DNA of 64,000 nucleotides. Source: Actinoplanes sp. NBRC 103695 (GTDB lineage: Bacteria; Actinomycetota; Actinomycetes; Mycobacteriales; Micromonosporaceae). Location: positions 1 through 64,000 of the forward strand of contig NZ_BSTL01000036.1 of NCBI RefSeq assembly GCF_030269485.1, in the 5' to 3' direction. The position numbers and the translations under genes were made by a program. The notes below the pieces were generated by a model. The model ran no database searches, was not told where the DNA came from, and saw only the letters and a list, made by a program, of their open reading frames with translations. How positions within the stretch are numbered: position 1 is the first letter of the stretch; each line of letters opens with the position of its first letter. Below, piece by piece: positions 1 through 8,219 of this stretch.

Positions 1-2230
1 GCACAGCCCGCGGTGCCACCGCACGCATACCATCCGCCGTGCCGGCAGAGAGCGCCTCACCCGAGGACACCCACGACCGGACCGAAACCAACGCCGTAAT
101 CGCATCGTCATGACGGACCAGGACATCAGCCAGACTCGGCACCGTCAGCAGATGCGTGACACGACGCCGACCGATCACGCCCAGCAGACCAGCCGGATCC
201 TGCGCAGACTCCGCGACCACGACCACGACACAAGCACCCGCGATCAACGGCCCGAACAACTCGGTCACCGCATCGACGAAACCCACACCACTCTTCGACA
301 ACGCCACACTGTCTGATGTGTAACCCAATACCCGATGACCCCAAGCGAGCCGGCTGACGAGAGCCTGATGCGTGACGACCACCCCCTTCGGATTACCCGT
401 CGTCCCCGACGTGAAAATCACCACCGCAACATCAAGACCAGCCAACGGCCGAGACAGAACGGGAACAGCTTCCCGACCAACAGCCAAGTGCTGCTGTATG
501 TCACGGTCATCGATGCGCAGTAGCGGTGCGGCGTGCTGATGTATTCCGGCGATGTGCCGATCGGCGATCACGACACTGGGTGCGGCGTCGTCGAGAATGT
601 CCCTGATGCGTTCTGTGGGATAGCCCGGATCGACCGGCACATAGCCCGCTCCCGCACGCATCACCGCAGTGAGCGCCACCACCAGGTCGACCGAACGCGT
701 CATGACGACCGCGACCCGATCCCCGACCCGCACACCCTGACCGATCAACAGCTGGGCGAGAGCGTTGACCCGCGCATCGAACTGGCGATAGGTGAGTTCG
801 ATGCCGTCATCGGCCACAAGCGCGACCGCGTCCGGATCGGCCGCGACCCGACGACGCACCAATGCGTCCACTGTCACCGGCGCAATATCGAGTGTCTCGC
901 CTTGCGCCCATGACGGATCCGGACCATCAGCATCGGGTGTGAATCCGGTGCTCAGTTGATGCAGGGTCCGGATGGGGGAACCGTGAAGGGCGGCGCTGAG
1001 GAAACGGCTGAATTGTTCGGCGTGCCGGAGAGGGTCGCCGGTGGTGGAGCCTGTGGACAGCTCCAGCCGGATTCCGGAGCCGGGATCGCGGTAGATCGCA
1101 AGGTCGAGCGATCCGACCGGGCCGGTGCTGATCGTTTCAGGGATCGCCTCGATACCGCCCAGGCGCGGCAATGATTCGAAGAGTCTGATGTTGATCGTCG
1201 GGAGCGCCAGATAGGACGCTTGACCATCCGGCCACAAACGAGCGATCTGATGATCTTCAACAGTCGTGTGACGCCGGGAAGTCTTCAACTGGTCCGCGAC
1301 AACCTCGAGAACATCCGCAAAGACGTGATACGGGCTGATCTCGGCGACGACCGGAACAGCTCTCGAAATCGCGCTCGGTGTCTTCAACGACTCACGATCG
1401 TCACGCAACATCAGAGGAACCCGGACCGCGACGCGGTCACGACCATCAACCAGAGCCGTGTAGACACCCCACAACGCGATCAGCGAATCAGTCCACGAAA
1501 CCCGCGCCGCCCGGGCGAACCGCTGAACCTTCGAATAGGTGTCGTCGGCTACCGCGACGACCACCGGCTGACTCGATGATACGAAGACCCCCGACAAGTC
1601 CTCCACATGGCTGGTGTTCCCGATCCCGAGGACACTGCTCCAATACGTGACGTCTTCTCTGTCGCTGGATTCGTTGTTCTTGCTGGTGTTTGTGACGTTC
1701 TTCAGGGCGCCGAACCAGCGGTCCGGGACCGCATCACCAGCCTGCGCCGCGGAATAAACCTCGGCGACACGACGAATGAAAAGAGAAATGCTGTAACCGT
1801 CGACGAGCAGGATATCGGTGACCAGGATCCACGCCCACGTCCCGTTCTCACGACGAATCAGGGTCGAACCTGTCGCCGGCTCCCCCGCAGTAGCCAACGG
1901 CCCGGTGAGTTGCTCGCGGGCCAGCACCCGGATCCGATCATCGCCATGTCCCACATCGACGACCTCTGTCGAGAGTGTCATCGCGGTATCGACGTACTGA
2001 AAAGGAACACCGTCCTCGTCACCGAAACGCACCCGCAACGCATCGGTCTCCACGAAAACAGAACTCACCGACGACACGAACACCGCCGGATCGACCACAC
2101 CGTCCAACCAGATCAACTGACCCGCACAAAACACCGAAGACTCAGGAGCAAGCCTCCGAGCCACCCAGTTGCCCCGCTGGCTCGCAGTCAACCCCACACG
2201 ATCAAAAGCCGTCAACGGAAGCACACCCAC
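1..2230 (-). CDS. Nonribosomal peptide synthetase, C-A module, partial (runs off left edge)
   Basis: The reverse strand is open without a stop from about 2230 to the window edge (at least 743 codons). Residues about 5-430 form a condensation domain (starts LTASQRGNW, later VPLMLRDD). From about 445 comes an adenylation domain with the A3 loop TSGTTGNPKG near 390-425 and A5 WVSSGEAL near 40-70. The expected HHxxxDG of the condensation domain reads DILLVDG (residues 139-145), so both histidines are missing. The A4 stretch FVDAVTELFG has Val where alpha-amino-acid-activating domains have Asp235; readable code residues are V-D-T-T-V-S. The start is GTG 2230 or GTG 2224, just after an AAGAGAA stretch. 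An iron box lies 55 bp upstream, so it is very likely a siderophore synthetase repressed by iron. Product unknown; thiolation domain and rest lie outside. Confidence 0.9.
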   Translation of the reverse strand, partial: MGVLPLTAFDRVGLTASQRGNWVARRLAPESSVFCAGQLIWLDGVVDPAVFVSSVSSVFVETDALRVRFGDEDGVPFQYVDTAMTLSTEVVDVGHGDDRIRVLAREQLTGPLATAGEPATGSTLIRRENGTWAWILVTDILLVDGYSISLFIRRVAEVYSAAQAGDAVPDRWFGALKNVTNTSKNNESSDREDVTYWSSVLGIGNTSHVEDLSGVFVSSSQPVVVAVADDTYSKVQRFARAARVSWTDSLIALWGVYTALVDGRDRVAVRVPLMLRDDRESLKTPSAISRAVPVVAEISPYHVFADVLEVVADQLKTSRRHTTVEDHQIARLWPDGQASYLALPTINIRLFESLPRLGGIEAIPETISTGPVGSLDLAIYRDPGSGIRLELSTGSTTGDPLRHAEQFSRFLSAALHGSPIRTLHQLSTGFTPDADGPDPSWAQGETLDIAPVTVDALVRRRVAADPDAVALVADDGIELTYRQFDARVNALAQLLIGQGVRVGDRVAVVMTRSVDLVVALTAVMRAGAGYVPVDPGYPTERIRDILDDAAPSVVIADRHIAGIHQHAAPLLRIDDRDIQQHLAVGREAVPVLSRPLAGLDVAVVIFTSGTTGNPKGVVVTHQALVSRLAWGHRVLGYTSDSVALSKSGVGFVDAVTELFGPLIAGACVVVVVAESAQDPAGLLGVIGRRRVTHLLTVPSLADVLVRHDDAITALVSVRSWVSSGEALSAGTADGMRAVAPRAV

Positions 2231-2284
2231 TTCTCTTGAGACCAGGTCGAGCCAGCCGAGGCAAGGTTCGCCGCAAGCCTAATG

Positions 2285-2301
2285 AAGGTTAGGCTAACCT
2301 T
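2285..2301. promoter_or_regulatory. Iron box (DmdR/IdeR-type operator) for the NRPS
   Basis: AAGGTTAGGCTAACCTT is a perfect palindrome with 8-bp arms around G2293. It closely matches the actinobacterial iron-box consensus TTAGGTTAGGCTAACCTAA. It sits 55 bp before the NRPS start and 67 bp after the end of the importer ATPase, so it most likely represses the NRPS when iron is plentiful. Confidence 0.9.
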
Positions 2302-2367
2302 GCAACGATGCCGCCCATCCCTGCACTGTCGATGCGCTGTCCGGGAGCGCGAGGCAGGTGTGTGCGG

Positions 2368-3255
2368 TCAGGTCGTTTCGGTTGTGGCTGCCGCTGGTGG
2401 GCGTTCACGGCCTAACGGCACGACTGACGGGGTACCGGCGACCGGATCGGGTACGACGAGGCAGCGGAGTCCGAAGACCTCGTGCACGAGGTCGGCGGTC
2501 ACGATCTCAGCCGGCGGGCCTTCGGCGACGACACGGCCGTCTTTCATGGCGATCAGGTGGGTGGCATAGCGGGCGGCATGGTTCAGGTCGTGCAGCACGG
2601 CGACCAGGGTGTGACCGACGTGGTGCAGGTCGGTGAACAGTTCCATCAACTCGATCTGATGGGTGATGTCGAGGAAGGTGGTCGGCTCGTCGAGCAGCAT
2701 GATGCTCGTGTGCTGCGCGAGCGCCATAGCCACCCACACCCGCTGGCGCTGGCCACCCGACAACTCGTCCACCAGGCGGCCGGACAACTCGGTGACCGCG
2801 GTTTGGTCCATCGCCCGCAGTACGGCCTGCTCGTCGGCCTCGGTCCACTGCCGGGTGAACCCCTGATGCGGATACCGGCCCCTGGCCACCAGATCGGCCA
2901 CGGTGATGCCCTCGGGGGCGATGGAGGTCTGCGGCAGCAGTCCGACCCGCCGCGCCACCTCCTTGGTCTTGAACGAGTTGATGTCGGCGCCGTCGAGAAC
3001 GACCTGCCCGGCCGACGGTTTCAACAGCCGGGACAGGCCGCGCAGCAGGGTGGACTTGCCGCACGCGTTCGGACCCACGATCACGGTGAACGACTCGTCG
3101 GGGATCGCCACTGACAGCTCTCGGGAGATGACGCGTTTGTCGTAGCCGATCGTCGCAGACTCCACGTGAAGTCGTGAGCCGCCCGGGTACGGAGTGGACG
3201 CGGGCGCGTCTCCCGCTGCCGCAAGACCGTTGACCGCGCTGGTGTGGGTACTCAA
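2368..3255 (-). CDS. Ferric-siderophore ABC transporter ATPase (FecE/FepC type)
   Basis: This 295-residue cytoplasmic ATPase energises uptake of a ferric siderophore. It has Walker A GPNACGKST, signature LSGGQRQRV, Walker B SIMLLDEPT and the H-loop region HDLNHAARYA, in normal order and spacing. An extra N-terminal tail of about 25 residues precedes the fold. Its start overlaps the stop of the permease by 4 bases (3252-3255), so the two are translationally coupled. It is the last gene of a run that begins behind the iron box at 6845 and ends next to the siderophore NRPS, which fits import of the product of that NRPS. Confidence 0.95.
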   Translation of the reverse strand: MSTHTSAVNGLAAAGDAPASTPYPGGSRLHVESATIGYDKRVISRELSVAIPDESFTVIVGPNACGKSTLLRGLSRLLKPSAGQVVLDGADINSFKTKEVARRVGLLPQTSIAPEGITVADLVARGRYPHQGFTRQWTEADEQAVLRAMDQTAVTELSGRLVDELSGGQRQRVWVAMALAQHTSIMLLDEPTTFLDITHQIELMELFTDLHHVGHTLVAVLHDLNHAARYATHLIAMKDGRVVAEGPPAEIVTADLVHEVFGLRCLVVPDPVAGTPSVVPLGRERPPAAATTETT

Positions 3256-4361
3256 AGGCGTCTCCTTGCCTCGGTGATCAGCAGCCAGCCGAGGTACCCG
3301 CCGCCGAGCATGACGGTGATGATGCCGACCGGCAACGGGGTTGGGGCGACGTGCTGGGCGAGGTAGTCCGCCGCCAGACAGAGCAGCGCGCCGGCCAAGG
3401 CCGCGGGAGCGAGGGTGATCCCCGCGCTGCGGGTCAACCGCCGTCCGATCTGTGGCGCGAGCAGCGAGATGAACGCGATCGGGCCGGACGCGGCGGTGAC
3501 TGTCGCCATCAACGCCACCCCCAGCACGATCAGCCCGAGGCGAGTTGCCGAGACCCGCACTCCCTGGGCCGCGGCCGCATCGTCACCCAGCTCCAGTTGC
3601 CGCATCGGCCTGCTCCACATCGCCGCCAGCAGCAGGAGCACGGCGATGCAGGCGCCGCCGAAGACGACCTTTGCCGAGGAGACGCCGTTGAGCGACCCGG
3701 CCCCCCATGTCGCGGCGGCCATCGCCTGGTCCAGATCGGCTTTGAGGATCAGCCAGGTGTTGAGCGAGCCGAGCATCGCCGAGATGCCGATGCCCACGAT
3801 GATCAGGCGGAACCCCTGCACCCCTCGCCGGTAGGCGAGCAGGTACACGGCGACGGCCGTCGCGAGTCCGCCGATCAGGGCTCCGCCGACCAACTGCCAG
3901 TAGGTTCCGTTGACGAGCAGGATCACGATCAGCGCCCCGGTGTAGGAACCCTGGGAGAACCCGATGACGCCCGGGTCGGCGAGCGGATTGCGCAGCGTCG
4001 ACTGGAAGACCGCGCCGCTCACCCCCAGCGCGGCGCCGAACACCAGCGCCGCGGCGACGCGGGGCAGCCGCCACTCGACCACGATGTCGTGGACGAGCCC
4101 GGTTGTCCCACCGGTCAGCGCGGAGACCACCTGTCCTGGACTGAGCTGGTACGAGCCGGTCATCAGCGCGAGCACAGCCATGCAGGCGACCGCCAGTGCG
4201 AGGACCGAGCAGACGATGACCGCGCGCCGCTCGAACCGCACCGCGACCCTCCGACGCCGCAGCACCAGCACCCGCCGCCCGAAGTCCACCCGGCGCGTCC
4301 CCGGCGACCAGGCAGTCCGGGAGGAACCAGCGTGCGGACCGCGTCCACTGTGCGTACTCAC
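3252..4361 (-). CDS. Iron-siderophore ABC permease (FecCD family)
   Basis: A 369-residue inner-membrane permease of the FecCD/BtuC family, with about nine to ten hydrophobic segments starting near residue 50. Family hallmarks are visible: RLPRVAAALVFGAALGVSG, RNPLADPGVIGFSQG and the C-terminal GPIAFISLLAPQIGRR that docks on the ATPase. The N-terminus is about 40 residues longer than usual and rich in Arg. It overlaps both its neighbours by 4 bases (3252-3255 and 4358-4361). It should pair with the permease at 4358-5404 as a heterodimer, the usual arrangement for actinobacterial siderophore importers. Confidence 0.95.
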   Translation of the reverse strand: MSTHSGRGPHAGSSRTAWSPGTRRVDFGRRVLVLRRRRVAVRFERRAVIVCSVLALAVACMAVLALMTGSYQLSPGQVVSALTGGTTGLVHDIVVEWRLPRVAAALVFGAALGVSGAVFQSTLRNPLADPGVIGFSQGSYTGALIVILLVNGTYWQLVGGALIGGLATAVAVYLLAYRRGVQGFRLIIVGIGISAMLGSLNTWLILKADLDQAMAAATWGAGSLNGVSSAKVVFGGACIAVLLLLAAMWSRPMRQLELGDDAAAAQGVRVSATRLGLIVLGVALMATVTAASGPIAFISLLAPQIGRRLTRSAGITLAPAALAGALLCLAADYLAQHVAPTPLPVGIITVMLGGGYLGWLLITEARRRL

Positions 4362-5404
4362 AGCCCGCTCGCCTTTTTCTGCCGCACCAGCGCGATGAGT
4401 ACGGGGGCGCCGACGAAGGCGGTGACGATGCCCACGGGGATCTCGCCGGGCCGCATCACGACCCGCCCGAGAATGTCGGAGGCCAGCAGCAGGATCGGGC
4501 CCAGCAGCGCGCTGTAGGCGAAGATCCAGCGCTGGTCCGGGCCCACGATCCAGCGCGCGACGTGCGGGACCATCAGTCCGACGAAGCCGATCGGCCCGGC
4601 GATCGCGGTGGCGCCGCCGGCGAGCAGCGTCAGCGCGATGATCGCGAGGATCCGGCTGCGTGCCAGCCGGACGCCTTGGGCGACGGCCAGCTCGTCACCG
4701 AGGGCCATGGCGTTGAGCGGGCCTGACACCGCGAAGGCCAGGAGGAGCGCGATCGCGAAGAACAGCAGGGTCGGCCACAGCAGGTCGAGCGGGCGGCTCA
4801 CGATCGAACCGGCATTCCAGGATCGGATCGCGTCGAAGGCGTCCGGGTTGGTCAGCTCGAGCGCCGAACCGGCACCCCTGAACACCGCGCCGACGCAGAC
4901 CCCGGCGAGAACCATCATCACCGGCGATTGGCCGCGTCGGGTCGATCCGAGGGCGAGCACCACGAGTGTGACGATCAGCGCTCCAGCGAAGGCGAACCAC
5001 ATGTAGCTCTGAATGTCGCGGACGCCGAGCAGCCCCACGGCGACTGTCACCGCGAAGGAGGCGCCCGCGTTCAGTCCGAGGATGTCCGGATCGGCCAGCG
5101 GGTTGCGGGTCAGCGCCTGGATCAACGCCCCCGAGACCCCGAGCGCCATGCCCACGACCAGTCCGACGACGGTGCGCGGCAGCCGGAAGTCCCGGATCGC
5201 GAACTGATCGATGTCGTTCGACGGGTGGACCAGGGCGTCCCACACCACGGTGGGTGCGATGGCCGTCGATCCGATCATCATGCTCGCCACCAGCAACCCC
5301 AGGAGCACTGCGAGCGCGACGATCAGGCCGATCAGACGGCGACGCGGTCCGGACACCGTTCTGGTGCCCGGACCGACGGGTCGTCGCAGTGCGAGGTCCG
5401 TCAC
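4358..5404 (-). CDS. Iron-siderophore ABC permease (FecCD family)
   Basis: A 348-residue membrane permease and partner of the gene at 3252-4361. It shows RLPRTVVGLVVGMALGVSG, RNPLADPDILGLNAGAS and GPIGFVGLMVPHVARW, the FecCD core and the ATPase-coupling loop. Length is typical. It starts inside the stop of the binding-protein gene (4-base overlap at 5401-5404) and ends inside the start of the next permease, so the transporter genes are read as one unit. The substrate is inferred from the upstream iron box and the nearby NRPS. Confidence 0.95.
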   Translation of the reverse strand: MTDLALRRPVGPGTRTVSGPRRRLIGLIVALAVLLGLLVASMMIGSTAIAPTVVWDALVHPSNDIDQFAIRDFRLPRTVVGLVVGMALGVSGALIQALTRNPLADPDILGLNAGASFAVTVAVGLLGVRDIQSYMWFAFAGALIVTLVVLALGSTRRGQSPVMMVLAGVCVGAVFRGAGSALELTNPDAFDAIRSWNAGSIVSRPLDLLWPTLLFFAIALLLAFAVSGPLNAMALGDELAVAQGVRLARSRILAIIALTLLAGGATAIAGPIGFVGLMVPHVARWIVGPDQRWIFAYSALLGPILLLASDILGRVVMRPGEIPVGIVTAFVGAPVLIALVRQKKASGL

Positions 5405-6414
5405 TTATCGGCGGGGATGGTCGCCAGTGCGGTGTCGAGCGACTCCATGTACCGCAGGACGGCACCGTAGGAGTTGTTGCCGGGGCAGAAGACGCCGAGC
5501 GCGTGACCGGACTGCACGGTGGGCAGCGCCTTCCAGGTGTTGGTCTCGACCACCGGCGCGAAGACCGCGGTCGGCTGGCCCTTGGCGTCGGCGGGGTAGG
5601 TGATCACGTCGTACTTGGAGAGTTTGGCGATCTGCTCGAAGGGCAAGGCCGTGTAGGCCAGGGGGTCGGCGCCGGCGGCCGCCTTGGGGAAGTTCAAACC
5701 GATGTCGTTCTGGGCGATTTCGACGCACCCGATGTCCGCGATGACGTACGTCCCGGGATCGGAGTTCGCGTAGCGGTCGAGATTGACGAACTTGGTGTTC
5801 TTGATGGCGTCCGCGTACGTCTGCTTCATCTTGGCGACACGTCCCTCGAAGTCCGCCTTCTGCCGGCCGAGCGCGTCCTTCACGTTGCCGGCCTCCGCGA
5901 TCGACTCGGCGAGTGCCTTCCACTCGGTGTCGAGACCCCAGAAGACCGTCGGGGCGATCGTCCCGAGTTGCTGCTCGATCTTCTTGAACTCGGCATCGGG
6001 AATCTGGACCAGGATGAGGTCCGGCTTGAGGCTGGCGACCTTTTCGAGGTCCACCTCTTGACCGAGCTTCGTGGCTTTCTCGAACGTTGCGCGCTGATCC
6101 TCCGGCAACAAGCTGAGTTCGGACTCGGCCACGTCGGTGACGCCCACCGGCTTGCCACCCATGTCGATGAACGGCAGGTCCGTGTTGCCGATCGTGACGA
6201 CCCGCTGCGGGGCGGCGGGGATCGTGATGTCGCCGTTGCCGCCCTTGACGGTGCGGGTCGCGTCAGCCTTGCCGGCGGCGTTGTCACCACTGTCGTCGGC
6301 GCTGCCGCAGGCCGTGAGGACGAGCGCGGCGCTCAGGATCGCGGCGGTCAGGGCCGCGCCGCGCCGTCTCAGGGGTGTCGTGGTCATGGGTATGTTCTTC
6401 CTTTTCTTCTTCAC
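5401..6414 (-). CDS. Siderophore-binding lipoprotein (FepB/FecB family)
   Basis: A 337-residue periplasmic-type binding protein anchored outside the membrane. It has a basic start, a hydrophobic stretch and the lipobox LTAC near residue 36, then PQRVVTIGNTDLPFIDMGGKPVG, which is typical of the TroA/FecB fold. Translation may begin at 6414 (overlapping the upstream stop by 4 bases) or at the internal Met at 6387, which gives a more ordinary signal peptide. It captures the ferric siderophore and hands it to the two permeases encoded just downstream. Confidence 0.93.
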   Translation of the reverse strand: MKKKRKNIPMTTTPLRRRGAALTAAILSAALVLTACGSADDSGDNAAGKADATRTVKGGNGDITIPAAPQRVVTIGNTDLPFIDMGGKPVGVTDVAESELSLLPEDQRATFEKATKLGQEVDLEKVASLKPDLILVQIPDAEFKKIEQQLGTIAPTVFWGLDTEWKALAESIAEAGNVKDALGRQKADFEGRVAKMKQTYADAIKNTKFVNLDRYANSDPGTYVIADIGCVEIAQNDIGLNFPKAAAGADPLAYTALPFEQIAKLSKYDVITYPADAKGQPTAVFAPVVETNTWKALPTVQSGHALGVFCPGNNSYGAVLRYMESLDTALATIPADK

Positions 6415-6773
6415 TTGGGCACGGGAGATTTGGCACGGGAGGTCAGTGGGCGCCGACGGGTACGAGTTCGTGGACGGTGGTGCTCGGAGGCCGGGCGGGG
6501 CTCGAAGACGGATTGCTCGATCACGCCGACCCGCGCTCGCTGCTGCTCGTCAGGGATGGTGGCGGGCAGGTCGCGGCACAGCCAGCCGGCCTGGGCGGGC
6601 AGCGCGCAGATCGTCACCCGCAGGTCGTCGTGGACGGCGACAAACTCACGAGCCTGGGCGCCCGCGCCACCGGAGTGGATCACCAGATGCCGACCCCCGG
6701 CGAGCAGCTCGGACTCGGCGATCGACACGGCCGGCCAGCGGTGCACCGTGAGACGGCGTGAGGACTTCGGCAT
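6411..6773 (-). CDS. Short protein of unknown function, first gene of the iron-regulated operon
   Basis: About 120 residues from the Met at 6773 (an in-frame ATG also exists at 6818). It begins MPKSSRRLTVHRW, a start reminiscent of siderophore-interacting proteins, but the NAD/FAD-binding regions of that family are absent. The C-terminal 40 residues are almost all Arg, Pro, Thr and Ser. In another reverse frame the same DNA encodes a more natural ending (TTVHELVPVGAH, then stop, near 6445), so a frameshift or internal loss is possible. The stop overlaps the start of the binding-protein gene by 4 bases, and an iron box lies upstream, so it is probably transcribed. I cannot assign a function. 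Confidence 0.5.
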   Translation of the reverse strand: MPKSSRRLTVHRWPAVSIAESELLAGGRHLVIHSGGAGAQAREFVAVHDDLRVTICALPAQAGWLCRDLPATIPDEQQRARVGVIEQSVFEPRPASEHHRPRTRTRRRPLTSRAKSPVPK

Positions 6774-6844
6774 GCTGAGAGCGGGCCTTTCCGATCTTCT
6801 TCCGGGCTGAGGCCGCACTCCATCGACGCAAGCCTCGGGTCATA

Positions 6845-6863
6845 TTAGGTAACCCTAACCTAA
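6845..6863. promoter_or_regulatory. Iron box (DmdR/IdeR-type operator) for the importer operon
   Basis: TTAGGTAACCCTAACCTAA matches the 19-bp iron-box consensus at all but two positions and keeps both outer arms TTAGG/CCTAA. It lies 27 bp before the in-frame ATG at 6818 and 72 bp before the ATG at 6773, upstream of the minus-strand importer operon. Between 6864 and 7035 I see no convincing gene. Confidence 0.88.
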
Positions 6864-7035
6864 AGTGCCGGCTGTGAACATCGGCGGCCCGCCGCCGGTT
6901 CCGGGAGCACGGTCTGCTGCGCCCTGATGAAGTCCCGCAGAATCTCCCGCTGCGACTGCTGCCCAGCATCAGCATCATCGCCTGATGAACCGGATCACCC
7001 GAGTCGACTTCGGGCGGAGGAGGATTGACTTTCGC

Positions 7036-8148
7036 CTACGCGACGCGCTGCCGTGGTCTCCGATCGTCTGATGTCGGCGGTCGGCTCGGGCGGATGGAGC
7101 CGGTGGCGATCCAGCGGCGCAGGGCGGGGGCGGCCGGCCGCTCGATCAGGCGGTGGACCAGCCAGGCGGCCACGATCAGGATCGCCACCGCGGCGATGAT
7201 GAGGGCGGGCACCGGTACGCCGGTGCGGTCGTAGGCGTACCGGATCATGGTGTAACCGATGCGGGGATGCAGCAGATAGAGGGGGTAGGAGATCGCGCCG
7301 GCCACGGCCAGCCAGCGCCAACGCCAGCGGTCGGTGACGCCCAGGGCGATGGCCAGCAGCACGATGTACGCCAGGGTGATGATCAGCCACGCGGGCCAGA
7401 CCGGTACCGGGAAGCCGGGGTTCGCGACGAGCACGCGCTCGCGTACGCGGAAAAGGCTGAGCGCCCAGGCCGCGGCCAGCAGGGCCCACAACGGCCACGC
7501 GGGGCCGTGGCGGCGGACGAGGTAGATCGTGATGCCCGCGACGAAGTAGGGGGCGAACTGGGGCATGACCAGCTCGGCGAGTGGCGCCTCGGCCGGGACG
7601 AGGACGGAGAGGACCAGCCAGCCGGCGCCGATGGCGATGACCCGGCGGCGGGTGGGGCCGATCAGGACCAGGATGGCGAACAGAGCGTAGAACCGCAGCT
7701 CGTACCAGAGGGTCCAGTAGACGGTGTCGACGTATGGCACGTTCAGCGGTTTGGCGAGCATGGTGAGGTTGACGGCGATGTCGGTGGCGGTCAGCCCGTG
7801 CGGCAAGGGGACGCCGTCGGTGAGCGGCAGGAAGGTCATGACCGCCGTGGTGATCAGGACGCAGGCCCAGAAGGCGGGGTAGAGCCGGGCGGCGCGGGAG
7901 GCGAGGAAGTCGCGCGGGGTCCGATCCCAGCCGCTCATGCAGATGACGAAGCCGCTGATCATGAAGAACGTCTCGACGCCGAGGAAGCCGTAGATCAGCG
8001 TCGAGTTCACTTCTTGCGGCAGGTACGCGGTGGTCGGCCGGACACCGTCGACCGACCACGCCATGCCGAGGTGATGGAAGGCCACCGCCAGAGCGCACAG
8101 CAGTCGCAGGCCGTCCAGGGCCAGCAGGCGGTTCGTCTTCGCAGCCAC
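7036..8148 (-). CDS. Membrane acyltransferase (acyltransferase 3 family)
   Basis: A 370-residue multi-span membrane protein that probably O-acylates an exported sugar or lipid. It begins LLALDGLRLLCALAVAFHHLG, the hallmark start of the family with its catalytic-type His, followed by FFMISGFVI and RAARLYPAFW, also diagnostic. About ten hydrophobic segments follow and the tail is basic. GTG 8148 is preceded by GGAGG at a good distance. It lies 71 bp behind the histidine-kinase gene on the same strand and may be co-transcribed. The substrate cannot be told from sequence. Confidence 0.9.
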   Translation of the reverse strand: MAAKTNRLLALDGLRLLCALAVAFHHLGMAWSVDGVRPTTAYLPQEVNSTLIYGFLGVETFFMISGFVICMSGWDRTPRDFLASRAARLYPAFWACVLITTAVMTFLPLTDGVPLPHGLTATDIAVNLTMLAKPLNVPYVDTVYWTLWYELRFYALFAILVLIGPTRRRVIAIGAGWLVLSVLVPAEAPLAELVMPQFAPYFVAGITIYLVRRHGPAWPLWALLAAAWALSLFRVRERVLVANPGFPVPVWPAWLIITLAYIVLLAIALGVTDRWRWRWLAVAGAISYPLYLLHPRIGYTMIRYAYDRTGVPVPALIIAAVAILIVAAWLVHRLIERPAAPALRRWIATGSIRPSRPPTSDDRRPRQRVA

Positions 8149-8219
8149 GATCGGCCGCCTCCAATGCAGGGGTCATCGCCGCGAGTGGCCGGGCCGCTCA
8201 CGGTGAGGATGAAGGGATG

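Noticed and set aside
110..2292. Several plus-strand open frames rich in Arg, His and Asp
   Set aside because: They are antisense to the NRPS, whose reverse frame shows clear condensation and adenylation motifs throughout.
6646..6978. A 110-codon minus-strand frame across the iron box
   Set aside because: It lacks family resemblance, has no ribosome site and would place the iron box inside a gene.
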